From contig NC_071348.1 in assembly GCF_027744825.2 (NCBI RefSeq), positions 16,959,563-17,023,562 on the forward strand: a stretch of DNA of 64,000 nt, given 5' to 3'. The stretch is from Synchiropus splendidus (taxonomy: Eukaryota; Chordata; Actinopteri; Syngnathiformes; Callionymidae). The notes beneath the pieces are model-generated. The model was not told the DNA's origin. It did not search any database and saw only the letters and a list, made by a program, of their open reading frames with translations. The translations under genes and the position numbers were made by a program. This document shows positions 41,201 through 52,859 of the stretch, one piece after another (position 1 is the first letter of the stretch; every line of letters begins with the position of its first letter).

Positions 41201-41645
41201 AAATTTCATGTTCTGAAGCTTCGCGGAGAACTTGTGGCCGAATGCAGAAAACGCGTTTTCAGCCTGAGATAAGGTGGGTTTCGAAATGCCAAACATAAAA
41301 ATGTTGTTAACTTTAAAAAAACACTTCAGACAGCTTAGATTTGATGTGCAACTATTAGTAAGACCCTTTCTGCTATAGTGGGAGAAGAAAATTTCATTTT
41401 TTTGAAGTTTCCCTGAGAAGTTGTGGCAGCGTGCAGAAAACGCATTTTTATGGGTTTCGGAACCAAACCATGAAAATGTTAACAACTCTGAAAAAAGTTC
41501 AGAAATATAGATTTAGTCCTGAATTCATTAGAATGAGTCTTTCTGCTATGGTTTGACATTTTCAAGTTCTGAGACTTTTCTGGTCACTGAGTGAACAGTG
41601 TAGAAAACGTTTGATAAGAGTGAGAGAAATTGGATTTCCGACAGA
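38262..41645 (+). repeat. Main satellite array, ~188-bp units
   Basis: About 18 head-to-tail units. The landmark GAGCAGTGAGTGAACAG falls at about 38502, 38691, 38879, 40281, 40473, 40662 and 40848, spaced 186-192 bp. Two subtypes alternate. The 14-bp palindrome GAAAACGCGTTTTC is perfect at 39547-39560. Units after about 41000 are more diverged (GAGAAGTTGTGGC variant). A-runs occur near 39420 and 39585. There are no genes. Confidence 0.92.
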
Positions 41646-41699
41646 AAACATTATGTTGACGGATGATATGATGGTGATGGATATACCGCCACCGGTCCC

Positions 41700-43510
41700 C
41701 TACCTATGACCTATCGTGAGAGATTTCAATCGTTCCTTATTTCCATCAATCTTTGACCATAATCCGACTGTAGCAGAAATGGGAGGAAAGTTGAGATCAG
41801 GAGTCAAAGCCATCGCTTCGCCTGCTGGTCTCTCCCACGGACCAAGAACTTGACCGTGTAGAAGAGGAGACCACATGGCGAAGGATGCACCACCTCCAGG
41901 AACCTCGCGGGACCCAGCTGGCACATAGTTCTCCAAACCCTCCTGATGGAGGCCAGGACCAGGAGGACAGCTGCTCTCTAAGCCACCAGCTCCAAAGGAG
42001 CCTGACCAAGTGGCTCGAAGGGAGCTTCTCAGAGAGACTTTAATACCAATTGTAGATCCCCATAGGGGCAGATGCGTCTGGAGGTCTGAGTCTTCGAAAT
42101 CCCTGCATGAACTGGACTAGCAGTGGATGTTTACCCAACGGACAGCAGTCCACACCCATTTAGCATTATATGCTTTGAGTGTTACCGGTGATTTTGCATT
42201 TCGAATAGTTAACTCTACCTCGGTGGGCAGAGGACCACCTGCTAGCCTTGAAGTAGCCATGCATTGAGGGGATGCCCCAGGATAGGCGGTCCCCTCATAA
42301 TTTCTGCCCCCTGCTGCAGGACTTTTTGCAGGACTTGAACAGGTTGCAGCACACCCTTGTGTGAGTGTATGTGTGAGCACAGGTGGCAGAGTTGCTCAGT
42401 CCAGAACACCTCCCGGGACTCTGGAACACCTATGAGGTCATCTTGATCACAAAGCTTAACCCCCAGCCTTGCAATGTGGCCTGACCTGAGAACCACGGGC
42501 AATTACCATGGCCGCCCATACCGGACGTCTGACTTGCACCGCTGCCTCCTTTGCAAGACGGTCGTCGAGGAGATGCACCTTTTACAGCACTAAAACACCT
42601 GCAATGTCACCGGCGATGTTGCTTTGGTATGACGGAAGGTGGTATGCCCAGTGTCCTGTCGCTATCTCGGATGGCCAGGGCCTCATACGGGACCGGCCGA
42701 TGAGACTTCCTATGCCACCGCCACGCCCGGGGTCTATCCAGCCTGAATGAATTAATGAATGGGTTGCGAAGATGTAGCATTAACAACCCCTCATACGTAG
42801 AGTGTAATTTTACACTCTGGGTGGCAGGCCTCGCCTTTGCCACCGTAAGCTGATATAGAAGGTGGCGTTAACAACCCCTCATATATGGTGTGTACCCTAC
42901 ACTGTGGATCAGCAGGAACTGCGTTGTCCACTTTTAACCACTATATGACTGAAATAGAAAGTGGCATTAACAATCCTCCACACCTATAGAGAAAACATTT
43001 ACTGAGCAGCTACAGCCAGGGTTCTAGTCTGAGCTGAGCAAGGAAGAGGGAGTTTATTCGCAAATGAATAGACAGTTATGTAGGAATACGGTCGATCTTG
43101 GGACGCTGCACACTCCACTGCACTGAAATGAAGCTGATACCAGTGTCCCAAAGCTAGTGCTGTGAATGAGGGCCTACTGGTCGCAGGGTTCGGCTGCTCC
43201 TGAAGACAGATTGACATGAGGGAAGGAGGATGCAGACACATTAGACACATAGTGGTCAGCAAAAGTAGACATTGATGATCAAGAAGCTGCCTGGCAGTTT
43301 TCTTTAAGAGATACTCTCTTGAAAGCAGCAACAGCTGTTTCCAGGGATTCCTGTTTTCTCATAGGCTTTCATGATGGAAATTCTAAGCCAATTTTACAAC
43401 CTGTGAGGGGACAGTGCCTGCCGCTTCTTTCCACCAGGGAGAGCCATCCACAGAGTGTCCGACTTTCTGAAGGGTGGGACTCGATCCAATTAAGCTTTTA
43501 GCTTTCTAAC
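41700..43510 (-). mobile_element. D2 fragment: recombinase and terminal T (minus)
   Basis: From right to left: YR C-terminal pieces (43331-42999), terminal segment T (42990-42270), then YR N-terminal and core pieces again (42240-41780), including LTIRNAKSPVTLKAYNAKWV and, in another frame, PSGGFGELCA. YR sequence on both sides of T implies a head-to-tail join of two D2 copies or a rearranged copy. All frames are broken. The left side meets the main satellite. Confidence 0.65.
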
Positions 43511-43639
43511 CGGACACATTTTGTGTAAACTGTCATGCTCCTCGTCTGAATGTGGAGGAGGTCAGAAAGCCTTTACTGATAAGGTGCTGACCTGTGTAGA
43601 AGAAGAGAGACATTTAGGTGCGAAGTCAGTCATAGAACC

Positions 43640-44128
43640 AGCGTTCTATGAGTTCACCCAGGTCCACGTGGTGTCGCAGAATCTCGGGGTTGACTGTGAA
43701 ACTGAAGGACGTGTCAATGACGGAGTATCTTCTTGATCTATATGGGCAGGTGAGGAGACAGGCACTTTTAATTCGGAAGATACTCTGTCAAGACAGGCGA
43801 CCTGAGCACAGGAGAGCACCAGGCCTCCGGAGCGGATCTAGGATAGAAGGGTCATCGTTCTCAGCGCCGACTCCTCAGGGCACTTCAACTCCGGTGGTTC
43901 TTCAAAAACAGACTTGCTTTTGTCAGTTGAGCTGTGAGTGGAAGCAGGGCCCCCAAACTTGCAGTGTACTTTGATCTGACAAAAACAAATTTTTGAAGCC
44001 AGAGTTCGCACTGACTGGAACCGGAAGAGAACTTGTCCAGTGAGAAACTGTAATTTTGGGCAGAGAGGAAACAGACCCGATACCAAAGTAATCCATCTTA
44101 TATTTTATTCAACTTAGACTTTGGTTTA
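43640..44128 (-). pseudogene. D1 gag-like fragment
   Basis: Matches D1 gag-like sequence of 33000-33870 on the minus strand, with an internal deletion that removes the ELSLGKFLEP part. Peptides such as LRSGSRIEGSS and SKSVFEEPPE are shadows of the same repeat. It adjoins the X repeat at 44129. Confidence 0.55.
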
Positions 44129-46601
44129 GATGCATACTTTTAGATACAAAGTTTTCTTCGTACACTTTTGGAGGGAGCAGAGGTGAGAGCAGCCGACTGG
44201 TCTCTCCAAGAGGAGCAGCGATGATCTGTGCGGCTATGATCCAGACAGCTGGGCTCTCCGCGCCCCTTCAACCAGCGATGGTGTTCGACCCGGGCGGCGG
44301 CTGTCTGTGGAGGAGGCGCCGCGAGCAGAGCACCACACCGACGGACTGTTGAATCTCCAAAATCTCTGGTGGAGTGACAGAGGTTCTGGAATGGATGAGC
44401 CTGTCCACGGAGCTCATAAAGACCACAATGATGTCTGCAAGCGCTATGAGCTGGTTGCCGATAGTGTAGACACCATTCCACTGCGTGATGGTGGGATGGT
44501 CACTCCTCAGGGGAGAAGTCGAGCTCCAGGGGCGAGGGCATCGCGCATCGCAAATCGGGCATGACTTCTGAGTGAGAGGGAACACAGCGCTGCAAATCCA
44601 AACCCTCCACCTGGCAGTAAGCTCCGTACCTGATCACGTGCGGTGCGAGTGCCAGTGGAGTGTCAGAACTGCGACGGGAATAGTCCAGATTTCTTCCAGA
44701 TGTGGGCAGACAACATGCGGTAGCGCCACGTGTGTAGTCTCGCCAACCACCGCCAGTGGGCCGTCAGTGAAGTGGGATGATTCTTGAGCAGGAGGTGGAG
44801 AGAGAGCTCAACTTCGATACGACGGCCTCACAGGTGAAGATCAAGCGGGAACTTGCCTGACTCCACCACACGGAACTCAGCCAAGTCTGGGAACACAGTC
44901 TACAGATCCACCTCATAGCAGTGCCTGGCTCTCGTCAAACTCATCCCATGGCTTGGAAGCAAGCGCCCTATTCGTAGAGGTTTAGTGTTGATCACACTAG
45001 AAAGAGTGTTATTCCTATTGCTGTAAGTGAAAATTTCATGTTCTCAGTCACCCCTCTAACTGCGGTCCTCCTCCATCAGACATGACCGCTGGAACTCTGA
45101 GTTCACTCAGGTCCACATGGTGTCGCAGAACCTGGGGGTTGACTGTGAAACTGAAGGGCGTGTCAAAGACCGTGTATTTTTTCGATCCATATGGGCTGGT
45201 GAGGAGACAGGCGCTTTCAATTCGGAAGATACTCTGTCAAGACAGGCGCCCTGAGCACAGGAGCGGACCCGGCCTCCCGGGAGGGCCTAGAATGAAAGGC
45301 TCGTCGGTGCTCAGCGCCCACTCCTCTGGGCACTTCAGGTCCCGCTGGTTCTTCAAAAACAGACTCGCTTTTGTCAGTTGAGCCGTCAGAGGAATTCGGT
45401 TCCCCAATCTTGCAGTGTACCTTGATCTGACGCTGCAATTCTCCTAAGATGAAGACCCGAGGGACCGGCCCAATCATCCTCAGAAAGAGATGACTCTGTA
45501 GATGACGATGTCGTGCTTGCCTCTGAGAGGTTTGGAGGGCTGCAAAGAACAGAATCGCAGACAGACATCGCAGACAGACATCGCAGACAGACATCGCATC
45601 AGACATCGCGTGAAGGAGCTGAGAACAGAGCAGGTCTGGCACGCAGCGCCTACTGTGAGATCCTCTGAAGAGGTGGCTTTCGTGGTCCTGTGGCGACCCC
45701 TGCTGGAAACTGGCGAGTCTGAGGAATAAGAAAAGTTAATGGCAGAATTGAAACTCTCCTGACTTTTGGCTGCAACCGGGATCTGTAGAGAGACGGGAAA
45801 GTGATATTTGATGCCTATGCTTCCTATTGTGGCTAATCTGAGGAAAACCACCAAGCTCCAGAAACTTCCCCAGGTACAGTTCTGACGTCAGGGATAACGT
45901 GGCAGATAGACCATTACTTTACTGCTCTGTCTCATGAGACGATGTCAAACAAAAACACATTTTTTAAGCCGGAGTTCGGACTGACTGGAACCGGAAGAGA
46001 TCTTGGCGGGTGATGATCCTTAATTTTAGGCAGAGAAGAAGCGGACCCGATACCAAAGTAATGAATCTTATTTTTTTACAAGTTAGACTTTGGTTTAGAT
46101 GTATGCTTTTAAATACAAAGCATACAGCAGAGGTGAGAGCAGCCGACTGGTCTCTTCAAGAGAAGCAGCGATGATCAGCGCGGCTATTATACGGTGTTCC
46201 CCCCGGGCGGCTGTGTGTGGAGGAGGCGCCGCGAGCAGAGCACCATGCCGACGGACTGTTGAATCTCTGGTGGACTGAGAGAGGTTCTGCGATGGATGAG
46301 CCTGTCCACGGAGCTCATAAGGAGTGCGATGATGAGCTATTAGCAAGCGCTATGAGCCGGTTGCCGACGGCTGAGACACCATTCTACTGCGCGATGGTGG
46401 CTCTGTCACGCTGGGTGTGATGGTCACTCCTCATGTGGGATGTCAAGCTCCAGGGGCGAGGGAATCGCACATTACGGCTGAGTGAGAGTGAGCGTCGTGC
46501 CGCAAAATCCAAACCCTCCACCTGGCAGAAAGCTCCGTACCTGACCACGTGCGTTCCGAGTGCCAGTGGAGTGTCAGAACTGCGCCGGGAATAGTCCGGA
46601 A
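44129..46601 (-). mobile_element. D1 composite element, copy 3
   Basis: On the minus strand: X (46601-46097), gag-like (46000-45080), a satellite remnant of under half a unit (45055-44976), flank (44975-44692), X (44691-44129). The RT region is almost gone. The layout is otherwise that of copies 1 and 2. A 14-bp CAGACAGACATCG-type tandem repeat lies at 45558-45600. A second gag-like piece follows the 3' X at 44128-43640. Confidence 0.7.
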
Positions 46602-47105
46602 TGAATTGGACGAGCAGTTGATGTTTACCCAACAGACGGCAGTCCACACTCATTTGGGATTATATACTTTGAGTGTTGCGGGTACTTTAGCATTTCGAAT
46701 AGTGAACTGCACTTCGGGGGGCAAAAGACTGCCTGCCAGCCTTGAAGTAGCCATGCTTTGAGGGGACGCCCCAGGATCAGAGGTCCGCTCATAATTTCTG
46801 CCCCGTGTTAAAGGACTGTTTGGGAGGGAGGCAGGCTCCAGGGACAGCTGGACACAAACATATTCCAGGAATATTACACCAGCCTTTCTACTTCACTGGA
46901 AGTGCCAGGGCACTCCACAAAATCTGATTGTGAAATTAAAGAGGCGTGAGTGAGTGACTCTGTAATTGTGAAATTACAGCCGGCACATCTGGCACATCAA
47001 GAGAAGAAGAGGTGCGGAGCGGCTCATCTGAACCACGGAAACTTCATGCAGGACTGAAGTCTCATCGCAGTCAGGGGAGAACAATTGCCGCGCTTCCTGG
47101 CAAAC
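46602..47105 (-). repeat. D2-derived segment next to D1 copy 3
   Basis: Reverse complement of sequence like 31990-32420, ending in the N-terminal YR coding region at the junction with X (46602-46680). It also includes the TGTAATTTCACAATT repeats near 46930-46980 and a gag-like piece (46985-47100). At about 47105 it changes abruptly to gypsy sequence. Confidence 0.6.
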
Positions 47106-47488
47106 CGATCCACTCAAATATTTGTGAAAGTGCTGCACCCCAAAAATGACTGCTAAGCCCTCTTTATCCAACTGTGAATAGTTTTTTTCTGCTGCTGTGG
47201 GTGTGCGCGAGGCATAACCCACAGGCTTTTCTGCTCCCCCTTCCAGCCTGTGTGCCAAGACTGCCCCCACCCCATAAGGTGAGGTATCATATGACAGCAG
47301 TAAGTTTTTGTTCATCATAATGAACCAACACTTGACTGCTTTGTAGTAACTTCTTTGCCTGCTTAAAAGCCTCTTCTTGCTCAACCTCCCACCTCCGTTT
47401 GTCATCTTTCCTCAGTAACTTGTGTAATGGAGCCGGCACAGCAGACAAGTTCGGCAAGTTATAAAAGTTTAGCAGACCTAGAAAAGCT
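47106..47488 (-). pseudogene. Gypsy RT connection and RNase H, fragment
   Basis: Minus-strand frames carry KAFLGLLNFYNLPN, PLHKLLRKDDKRRWEVEQEE (47480-47380) and then the RNase H domain with SYDTSPYGVGAVLAHRLEGG, GYASRTPTAAEKNYSQLDKE and IFGVQHFHKYLSG. The DTSPYG segment replaces the usual DASPYG. The frame is cut at about 47105, where D2 sequence begins. The upstream frame continues across the piggyBac insert at 48997 in phase. Confidence 0.85.
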
Positions 47489-47492
47489 TTAA

Positions 47493-48996
47493 CCCTCGTA
47501 TTATGCTTAGGGTCAATTTGACCGATATCCGTTTTTGTGTTCATAAAAGTAGTGGTTATCCTGACTTTTTCTTCATAAAATTTTGTGACTTTTCCTCATC
47601 AAGGGTAATGAACAGGTGTGTAAAATCTGGACACTTTGATGTCAAGTGGCATGTCTGTACAGAGCTTTTATACAAAGATGATGTTGCGGGTCATTTTGAC
47701 CCGGATTCTTTAATGTGGGTAAGTGGCTGTTCAGATCCAAAATAAACATGTCTCTTTGATATACCTATTTAGACTGCCCAGCTATGTGTATTTTGATTGA
47801 TTTGATTGTCTGAATAGCCATTCAGACCCAGCTGTGTGTAGAGGGATAACTTTCTCTCCCTTGTTCTTGTCAGTGTTCTCATGTAGTCTCTTTGACAAAC
47901 CAAAAATGAGCTACAGAAGGTTTACAGTACATGCCCAACAAGCTCGCCAAGTATGGCATCAAAATATGGGTGGCCTGTGATGCAAAATCTAGCTATGCCT
48001 GTAATATGAAAGTATACGCTGGAAAGCTACCTGGAAGAGCACCCGAGAACAATCAGGGGATGCGTGTAGTGATGGACATGAGTGAAGGGCTTACATTCTA
48101 TCTCCTTGGAGATGAACTTCAGAAGAGAAAGCTGGACAGCGGGAACAGTCAGAAGAAAGAAGCCAGACCTTCCCAAGGAAATTCTGAAGGTGCAGGGCAG
48201 ACCTCTGCATTGCTCAATATTTGCTTTCAGTGACAAGGCAACAGTTGTTTCATACTGCCCAAAGAGAAACAAGAATGTTCTTGTAATGAGCACAATGCAC
48301 AGAGATGCATCTCTAAGCACAAGAGAAGACATGCAGCCACACATGATCCTGGACTGAAACTGCACCAAAAAAGGAGTTGACAAAGTCACAGCAACATACA
48401 GCTGCCAGCGCAAGACTGCCCATTGCCCCTTGGTGATTTTCTGCAACATCGTTGTTGTGTCTGCTTACAATGCCTATGTCCCGTCACTCCCAAGCTGCAG
48501 AGTCAAGCCAGGCCACCTCGATGCCCAGCAACTGCTGCTGTCATTGACAAAGGTCAAGCTCACATCACCCTACCAATCTGCCAAGGATGCATTGGATACA
48601 GGTGTGAAGAAACGGAAAAGATGCGAGATCTGACAGTAAAACAAGTACCTGTTTTGTGAAATGCAAGAATTGCATCTACAAAACACACAGTTACAGTCTG
48701 TCCATCATGTGGAGAGCATTGAACATATTGAACATTGAAAAATGGGTCAAGTTAAATGAAAATAAAAGTGTTTGTGATGAGGGAAAAACTGAAATTGCTC
48801 TTAAATATAGGGTTGAAATTGTAAATGTGTTCTATGTCTGTTTTACAAATTTTTATATAATCTAAAATGAAGATGTTTTGAAGATTGAAGATTGGTTCAA
48901 TCTGTTTTTTTGACTGTTTTGAGTGGATTTACACAGTGTGTGTCAAAATGACCCCCAACATTATCAATGTAATTTTTTTTCATCATAATACGAGGG
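47493..48996 (+). mobile_element. piggyBac element nested in gypsy
   Basis: Flanked by TTAA (47489-47492 and 48997-49000), the target of piggyBac. The termini are perfect inverted repeats: CCCTCGTATTATG at 47493 and CATAATACGAGGG ending 48996. Subterminal GGGTCAATTTGACC-like motifs occur at both sides (47510, 47690, 48945). Length 1504 bp, shorter than autonomous relatives. It interrupts the gypsy RT frame, which continues in phase when the insert and one TTAA are removed. Confidence 0.97.
47931..48715 (+). pseudogene. piggyBac transposase, C-terminal half, broken
   Basis: Recognisable transposase peptides in two frames: KYGIKIWVACDAKSSYACNM and NNQGMRVVMDMSEGLTFYLL (47940-48115), then GTVRRKKPDLPKEIL, SYCPKRNKNVLVMSTMHRDA, a stop, RKTAHCPLVIFCN and SAYNAY (to about 48475), and a C-terminal cysteine-rich end (CKNCIYKTHS, about 48655-48695) that resembles the zinc-binding tail of the family. 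Most of the N-terminal half and part of the DDD catalytic region are missing. It resembles the PGBD4-like transposases. Confidence 0.85.
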
Positions 48997-49009
48997 TTAA
49001 GTTCACTTA

Positions 49010-50008
49010 CAGACCGTGGCACCAGAGCCTCCTGGACTGCTTTGACCTTCGCTGGCATTGGATGCAGGCCTGTCCTGTCCACCTGATGACCCAAGAATGT
49101 TACTTTGTTTTCCATGGACTGACGCTTTCTCCGTTACAACTTCAGGCCTTTATCCTCCAACCTCTGCAGCACTTCGTTGAGTGTTTGCAGATGAGAGCTG
49201 TCATCTCTTCTTCTCAATATAATTTCATGTAAATACACTGCCACAGTTAACATACCTTGAAGTACATTCTCCATGGTGCGTTGGAAAATAGCAGGACTGG
49301 AGTTTACTCCAAAAGGCAGACGTGTATATGTTAAAAGACCTTTGTGAGTGTTGACACTCACAAAATTCCTTGATTCCTTTTCAAGGACTATTTGCTGATA
49401 TGCTTGGCTCATATCGAGTTTTGTGAACTTCTGTCCCCCTGCAGGCTTGCCATCATATCCTCCATTCTTGGAATCGGATACTGTTCGGTCGTGGAGACTT
49501 TGTTCACTGTTAATTTATAATCTCCACAAATCCTCACACTACCATCAGGTTTGAACACAGGCACAATAGGTGCTGCCCATTCAGAGAACATCACAGGTTC
49601 CAATATTCTTTCCTCTGCTTGTCTCTGAAGTTCGATTTCCACTTTTCTTTTAATGGCAAATGGAACCGACCTGGGTTTGTAAAATAAGGGCGTGGCATCC
49701 TGAGCCACATGAATCTTGGCTGTGGCCCTTAATGACCCTAACTCTTCTTTGAATACCTTCTCATGTCGGGAGAGAACCTCTTGCAGGGAACTGTCCACCT
49801 CATCTGTTTTGTGGACAAACTGCCCCTCTATCTGGAATGCTTTCATCCTGCCTCTGCCCAGAAGACTTGCTCCTGAACCTTTCACCAACCTTTCAACAAT
49901 GACAGGCAGCCATTTGATCTGATCATTGTGTTCAACCTTGACCTTAATTGCCCCCACCACTGGAACCTGATGACCTCCATATGTTTTTAACTTTATCTTG
50001 CAGTCCAC
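49010..50008 (-). pseudogene. Gypsy reverse transcriptase, broken
   Basis: The frame 50008-49409 covers the linker and RT fingers (KPRSVPFAIKRKVEIELQRQ, PDGSVRICGDYKLTVN, YPIPRMEDM). The frame 49412-49134 covers the palm: SQAYQQIVLEKESRNFVSVN, TRLPFGVNSSPAIFQRTMEN. The catalytic tetrad that should read YLDD or YVDD reads YLHE, so both metal-binding aspartates are lost. A frameshift lies near 49410-49440. The end runs into the piggyBac at 48997. Confidence 0.85.
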
Positions 50009-50009
50009 A

Positions 50010-50431
50010 AGTTTAGTGTTAGTTCTGTTTTGTCAACCATCTGTTGAGCCATAATAGTGTAACTGCAGCCGGTGTCTACCTCAAAAACCACCTTCTTTCC
50101 ATTTACCCTCAACGGCTCTACTCTAGGAATGTCCAGTTCCTCACTGCTGCATCTTCTTTTATCTGTCACTGTAAACATCTCTTCATTTTCACTGTCATCC
50201 TTCTCCTGCATGAAATTTGTTCGACGGCGTTGTACCTTTCCCCCTTTTTCTTGTTTGTTTTGTCTCCCTCACCTCTGTCATATTTTTACGTACTGTCTTT
50301 AAGTGATCCACTTTTCCACAGTTATGACATTTGACCTCAGCAAACCGGCAATCACTGGCCAAGTGAGTCTCTCCACCACATCTATAGCACCTTCTCGACT
50401 CCATGGACACTACTGCCCTCGTCTCTTCCAC
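50010..50431 (-). pseudogene. Gypsy zinc knuckles and protease, broken
   Basis: Two zinc knuckles at 50431-50290: CYRCGGETHLASDC is complete, while the second, CHNCGKVDHLKTV, has lost its last cysteine. The aspartic protease follows with FEVDTGCSYTIM (DTG-type active site) near 50080. Frames change near 50210-50280. The protease would cut Gag-Pol during particle maturation. Confidence 0.8.
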
Positions 50432-50479
50432 TTTGTTGACCGGTGATGGAGTGAGTCCTTCACACCTCGTGGGTTCATC

Positions 50480-50985
50480 AAGTCTCTATCTGCAGCTTCC
50501 ATCGCTAAGGCCACTTTGAACGCTCTGTCAAATGTCAGTCCATCCTGCGACAGCAGCTTCCTCTATATCCTGTCGTCGTTGAACCCACACACCAAGCGGT
50601 CTCTCAGCATCACAGTCAGTGTCTCACCATAGTTACAATCATGAGCCAGTTCCTCAACTCCGCCACGTAGTCACAAACGGTCTCTTCAGTCCTTCTATTC
50701 TTCTTCCATCGTTGCATAATCTCACTCGGTTTCAGATGGAAATGATTCCTCAAAAGGATGACCAGTTCAGCATACGAACGATCCCCTGGTTTTTCCGGTC
50801 TCAACAGTTTCCTCAAATGCTCCGCATATGCCTGGGCCCCGACACTGCTGAGCAACACTGCGCGCTGTATATCCTCATCTTCAATGACGTTTGCAATAAA
50901 AAAAATGTTCCAAAATTTCACAATAGTCCTCCCATGAATGCGAACTAGCTTCGAAAGGCGTCACTGTACCCACAGTAGCCGCCAT
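50480..50985 (-). pseudogene. Gypsy Gag, broken
   Basis: The minus-strand start near 50985 gives MAATVGTVTPFEASSHSWED. After a frameshift the retrotransposon Gag domain is seen at 50890-50620 with VIEDEDIQRAVLLSSVGAQA, YAELVILLRNHFHLKPSE and ETVCDYVAELR. More of the domain lies in another frame to about 50480. Confidence 0.75.
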
Positions 50986-51082
50986 GATTATCGCTATGAT
51001 GAACAAACTACACAAAAACGTTGCCGTCAGTTACCACAGTGACCGGTTTGCAAAAAGTCTCGTTCTTTATCCTCGTCGCTAA

Positions 51083-51237
51083 CAGTGATGGCCGAAACTG
51101 AAAGGACTCACAGGAGGTATCAACACAGCAGGTTTTATTCACGATTCCAACTTCCAACAAACCGGATGGTGACACGGCAACATAACAAGAGCGCCCCCAA
51201 GTTGTGACCCCAAATAATCCCATGACACATCACAACA
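51083..51237 (-). repeat. Gypsy LTR (5')
   Basis: On the minus strand begins TGTTGTGATGTG and holds AATAAAACC near its end. It sits in D2 sequence at a site (CGTCCATTGAAGAAC) that also borders the copy at 59677. The 3' border is approximate because the expected CA end is not clear. Confidence 0.7.
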
Positions 51238-51249
51238 CGTCCATTGAAG

Positions 51250-51870
51250 AACTTCTTCTCCGGTTTGCTGTGCAGTCTGAATATGAGGCCTGAGGCATTC
51301 TGAGGACTCATGCGCTGACTCCTCCGAGAGCCGCACTGGACCCTGGAGCAGAGGATGGTCCGATGTTGGCAGTCAGCTGCACCTGGGTCACCTCATCCCC
51401 CGGACAGAGTTGTCTTGAGAGCACAAAAAGGCCAAACTGTTGGCCATCGCTCTGATCTGTGCAGCTCCCTTCCCCCCATGCAGGTCCGGAAGTAGAGGGG
51501 AGCCGTCGTACGATCTCCGGACACTGAGAGGGTTCCGTCCCAGCCAGGTTTTGGCCGAACCCCGGCATCAGCGTGGCTCTCATTACGTCGGTGATGGACG
51601 TTGCACTTTCTTCTTACCCCTCAAATGCGCCGCCGGAGCCGATGCACCTGGCACATCAAGCGAGGGAGCTTGAGAAATGAAGATGAGCGGAGTGCCTCAT
51701 CTGGACCACGGAAACTTCAGCAGAGACTGACGTCTCATCGCAGTCATGGGAGAACGATTGCCGCACGCCGTGACGCACCGGTATTTCATAGCTCGTGATG
51801 CCGACATCCTCCTATTTAAGGGAGCAACGCCGTTTAGCTTCAGCCAAGCACAGAGGCATGTCGGACTTGA
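51250..51870 (-). pseudogene. D2 gag-like region
   Basis: The frame 51583-51308 reads MRATLMPGFGQNLAGTEPSQ and LVTQVQL-like pieces, and is closely matched at 59330-59604 (+), so a coding past is plausible. The upstream part at 51870-51650 carries LNGVAPLNRRMSASRAMKYR. No zinc knuckle is seen. Gag is inferred from element order only. Confidence 0.45.
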
Positions 51871-52859
51871 TCGGGTAAACTGGATGGTCGCCATCTGCCT
51901 GTAAATTGTTACCGGTCACATGCGCCGCCGGAATATAGGCACGATTCACACTCTCATCCCACCCCGTTGAAGTAAGATGGAGAGAGAAGTGTTGTGATGG
52001 CTTTACAAATCACTCCCAATGTTTCAAAAGAAACTAGCCTCATAACTGTGCTGGATTTGAGATCGTAGAACAACCTATATGCTTATTAACGTTGTCTTTG
52101 TTTGGATGAACCGAAGGAGACAAGTGATCCAAACACTAAAGCACAGCATGGCACAAAAAGTGCAAGAAGCAACGCAGTCCTTGGCCACTCCGGGGCCAGG
52201 AGGCGATGAGTTAATCTCGTCCATCCTGCAGTGACTGGAATCCGAGTGTAGCCAGGATGAAGGGGGAGCTCAGGTGAGCAATCCGGAACCCATCCGGAAC
52301 TCTGAATCACCCAAGAGGTCATCTTGACCACAAAGCTTAACCCCCAGCCTTGCAACATGGCCTGACCTGAGAACCATGGGCCGTCCAGACCGGAAGTCTG
52401 ACTGGCACAGCTGGCTCTTTTGCCAGACTGCTGTCAATGAGATGCACGTTTTGCTGCACTGAACCGCCTTTAATGTCACCGGCGATGTTGCTTCGGTATG
52501 ACGGACGGAGGTGAGGCCAGAGTCCTGTCGATATCTCGGATGGGCCATCTTATGATAGTCCCTACGCCACCAGCCTGTCTGTCCAGCCTGATTGAATGAA
52601 TGGGTTGTGAAGATGTAGCATTAACAACCCCTCATACATAGAGTGTAATTTTACACTCAAGGTGGCAGGAGCTGCCGTCTCGCCTTTACCACCGTAAGCT
52701 GAAATAGAGGCTGGCGTTAACAACCCCTTATATATAGAGTGAAACTTACACTCTGAATCAGCAGGAACTGCGTTGCCCTCTTTTAGCCACGATACGGCTG
52801 AAATAGAATGTGGCATTAACAATCCTCCATACCTGGAGAGAAATCATTTACTGAGCAGC

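Larger units (their letters stand above)
47106..51237 (-). mobile_element. Ty3/gypsy retrotransposon, 3'-truncated, with nested piggyBac
   Basis: Read on the minus strand: LTR (51237-51083), a TAGCGACGAGGAT sequence resembling the primer-binding region of fish gypsy elements, gag (50985-50480), zinc knuckles (50431-50300), protease (50211-50010), RT (50008-49010), the piggyBac insert, RT end and RNase H (47488-47106). Integrase and 3' LTR are absent. Many frameshifts. The style is that of gypsy elements annotated as K02A2.6-like in vertebrates. Confidence 0.85.

Noticed and set aside
38262..41645. CRISPR-like or regularly spaced repeat array
   Set aside because: Units are about 188 bp with no repeat/spacer structure. 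This is eukaryotic satellite DNA.
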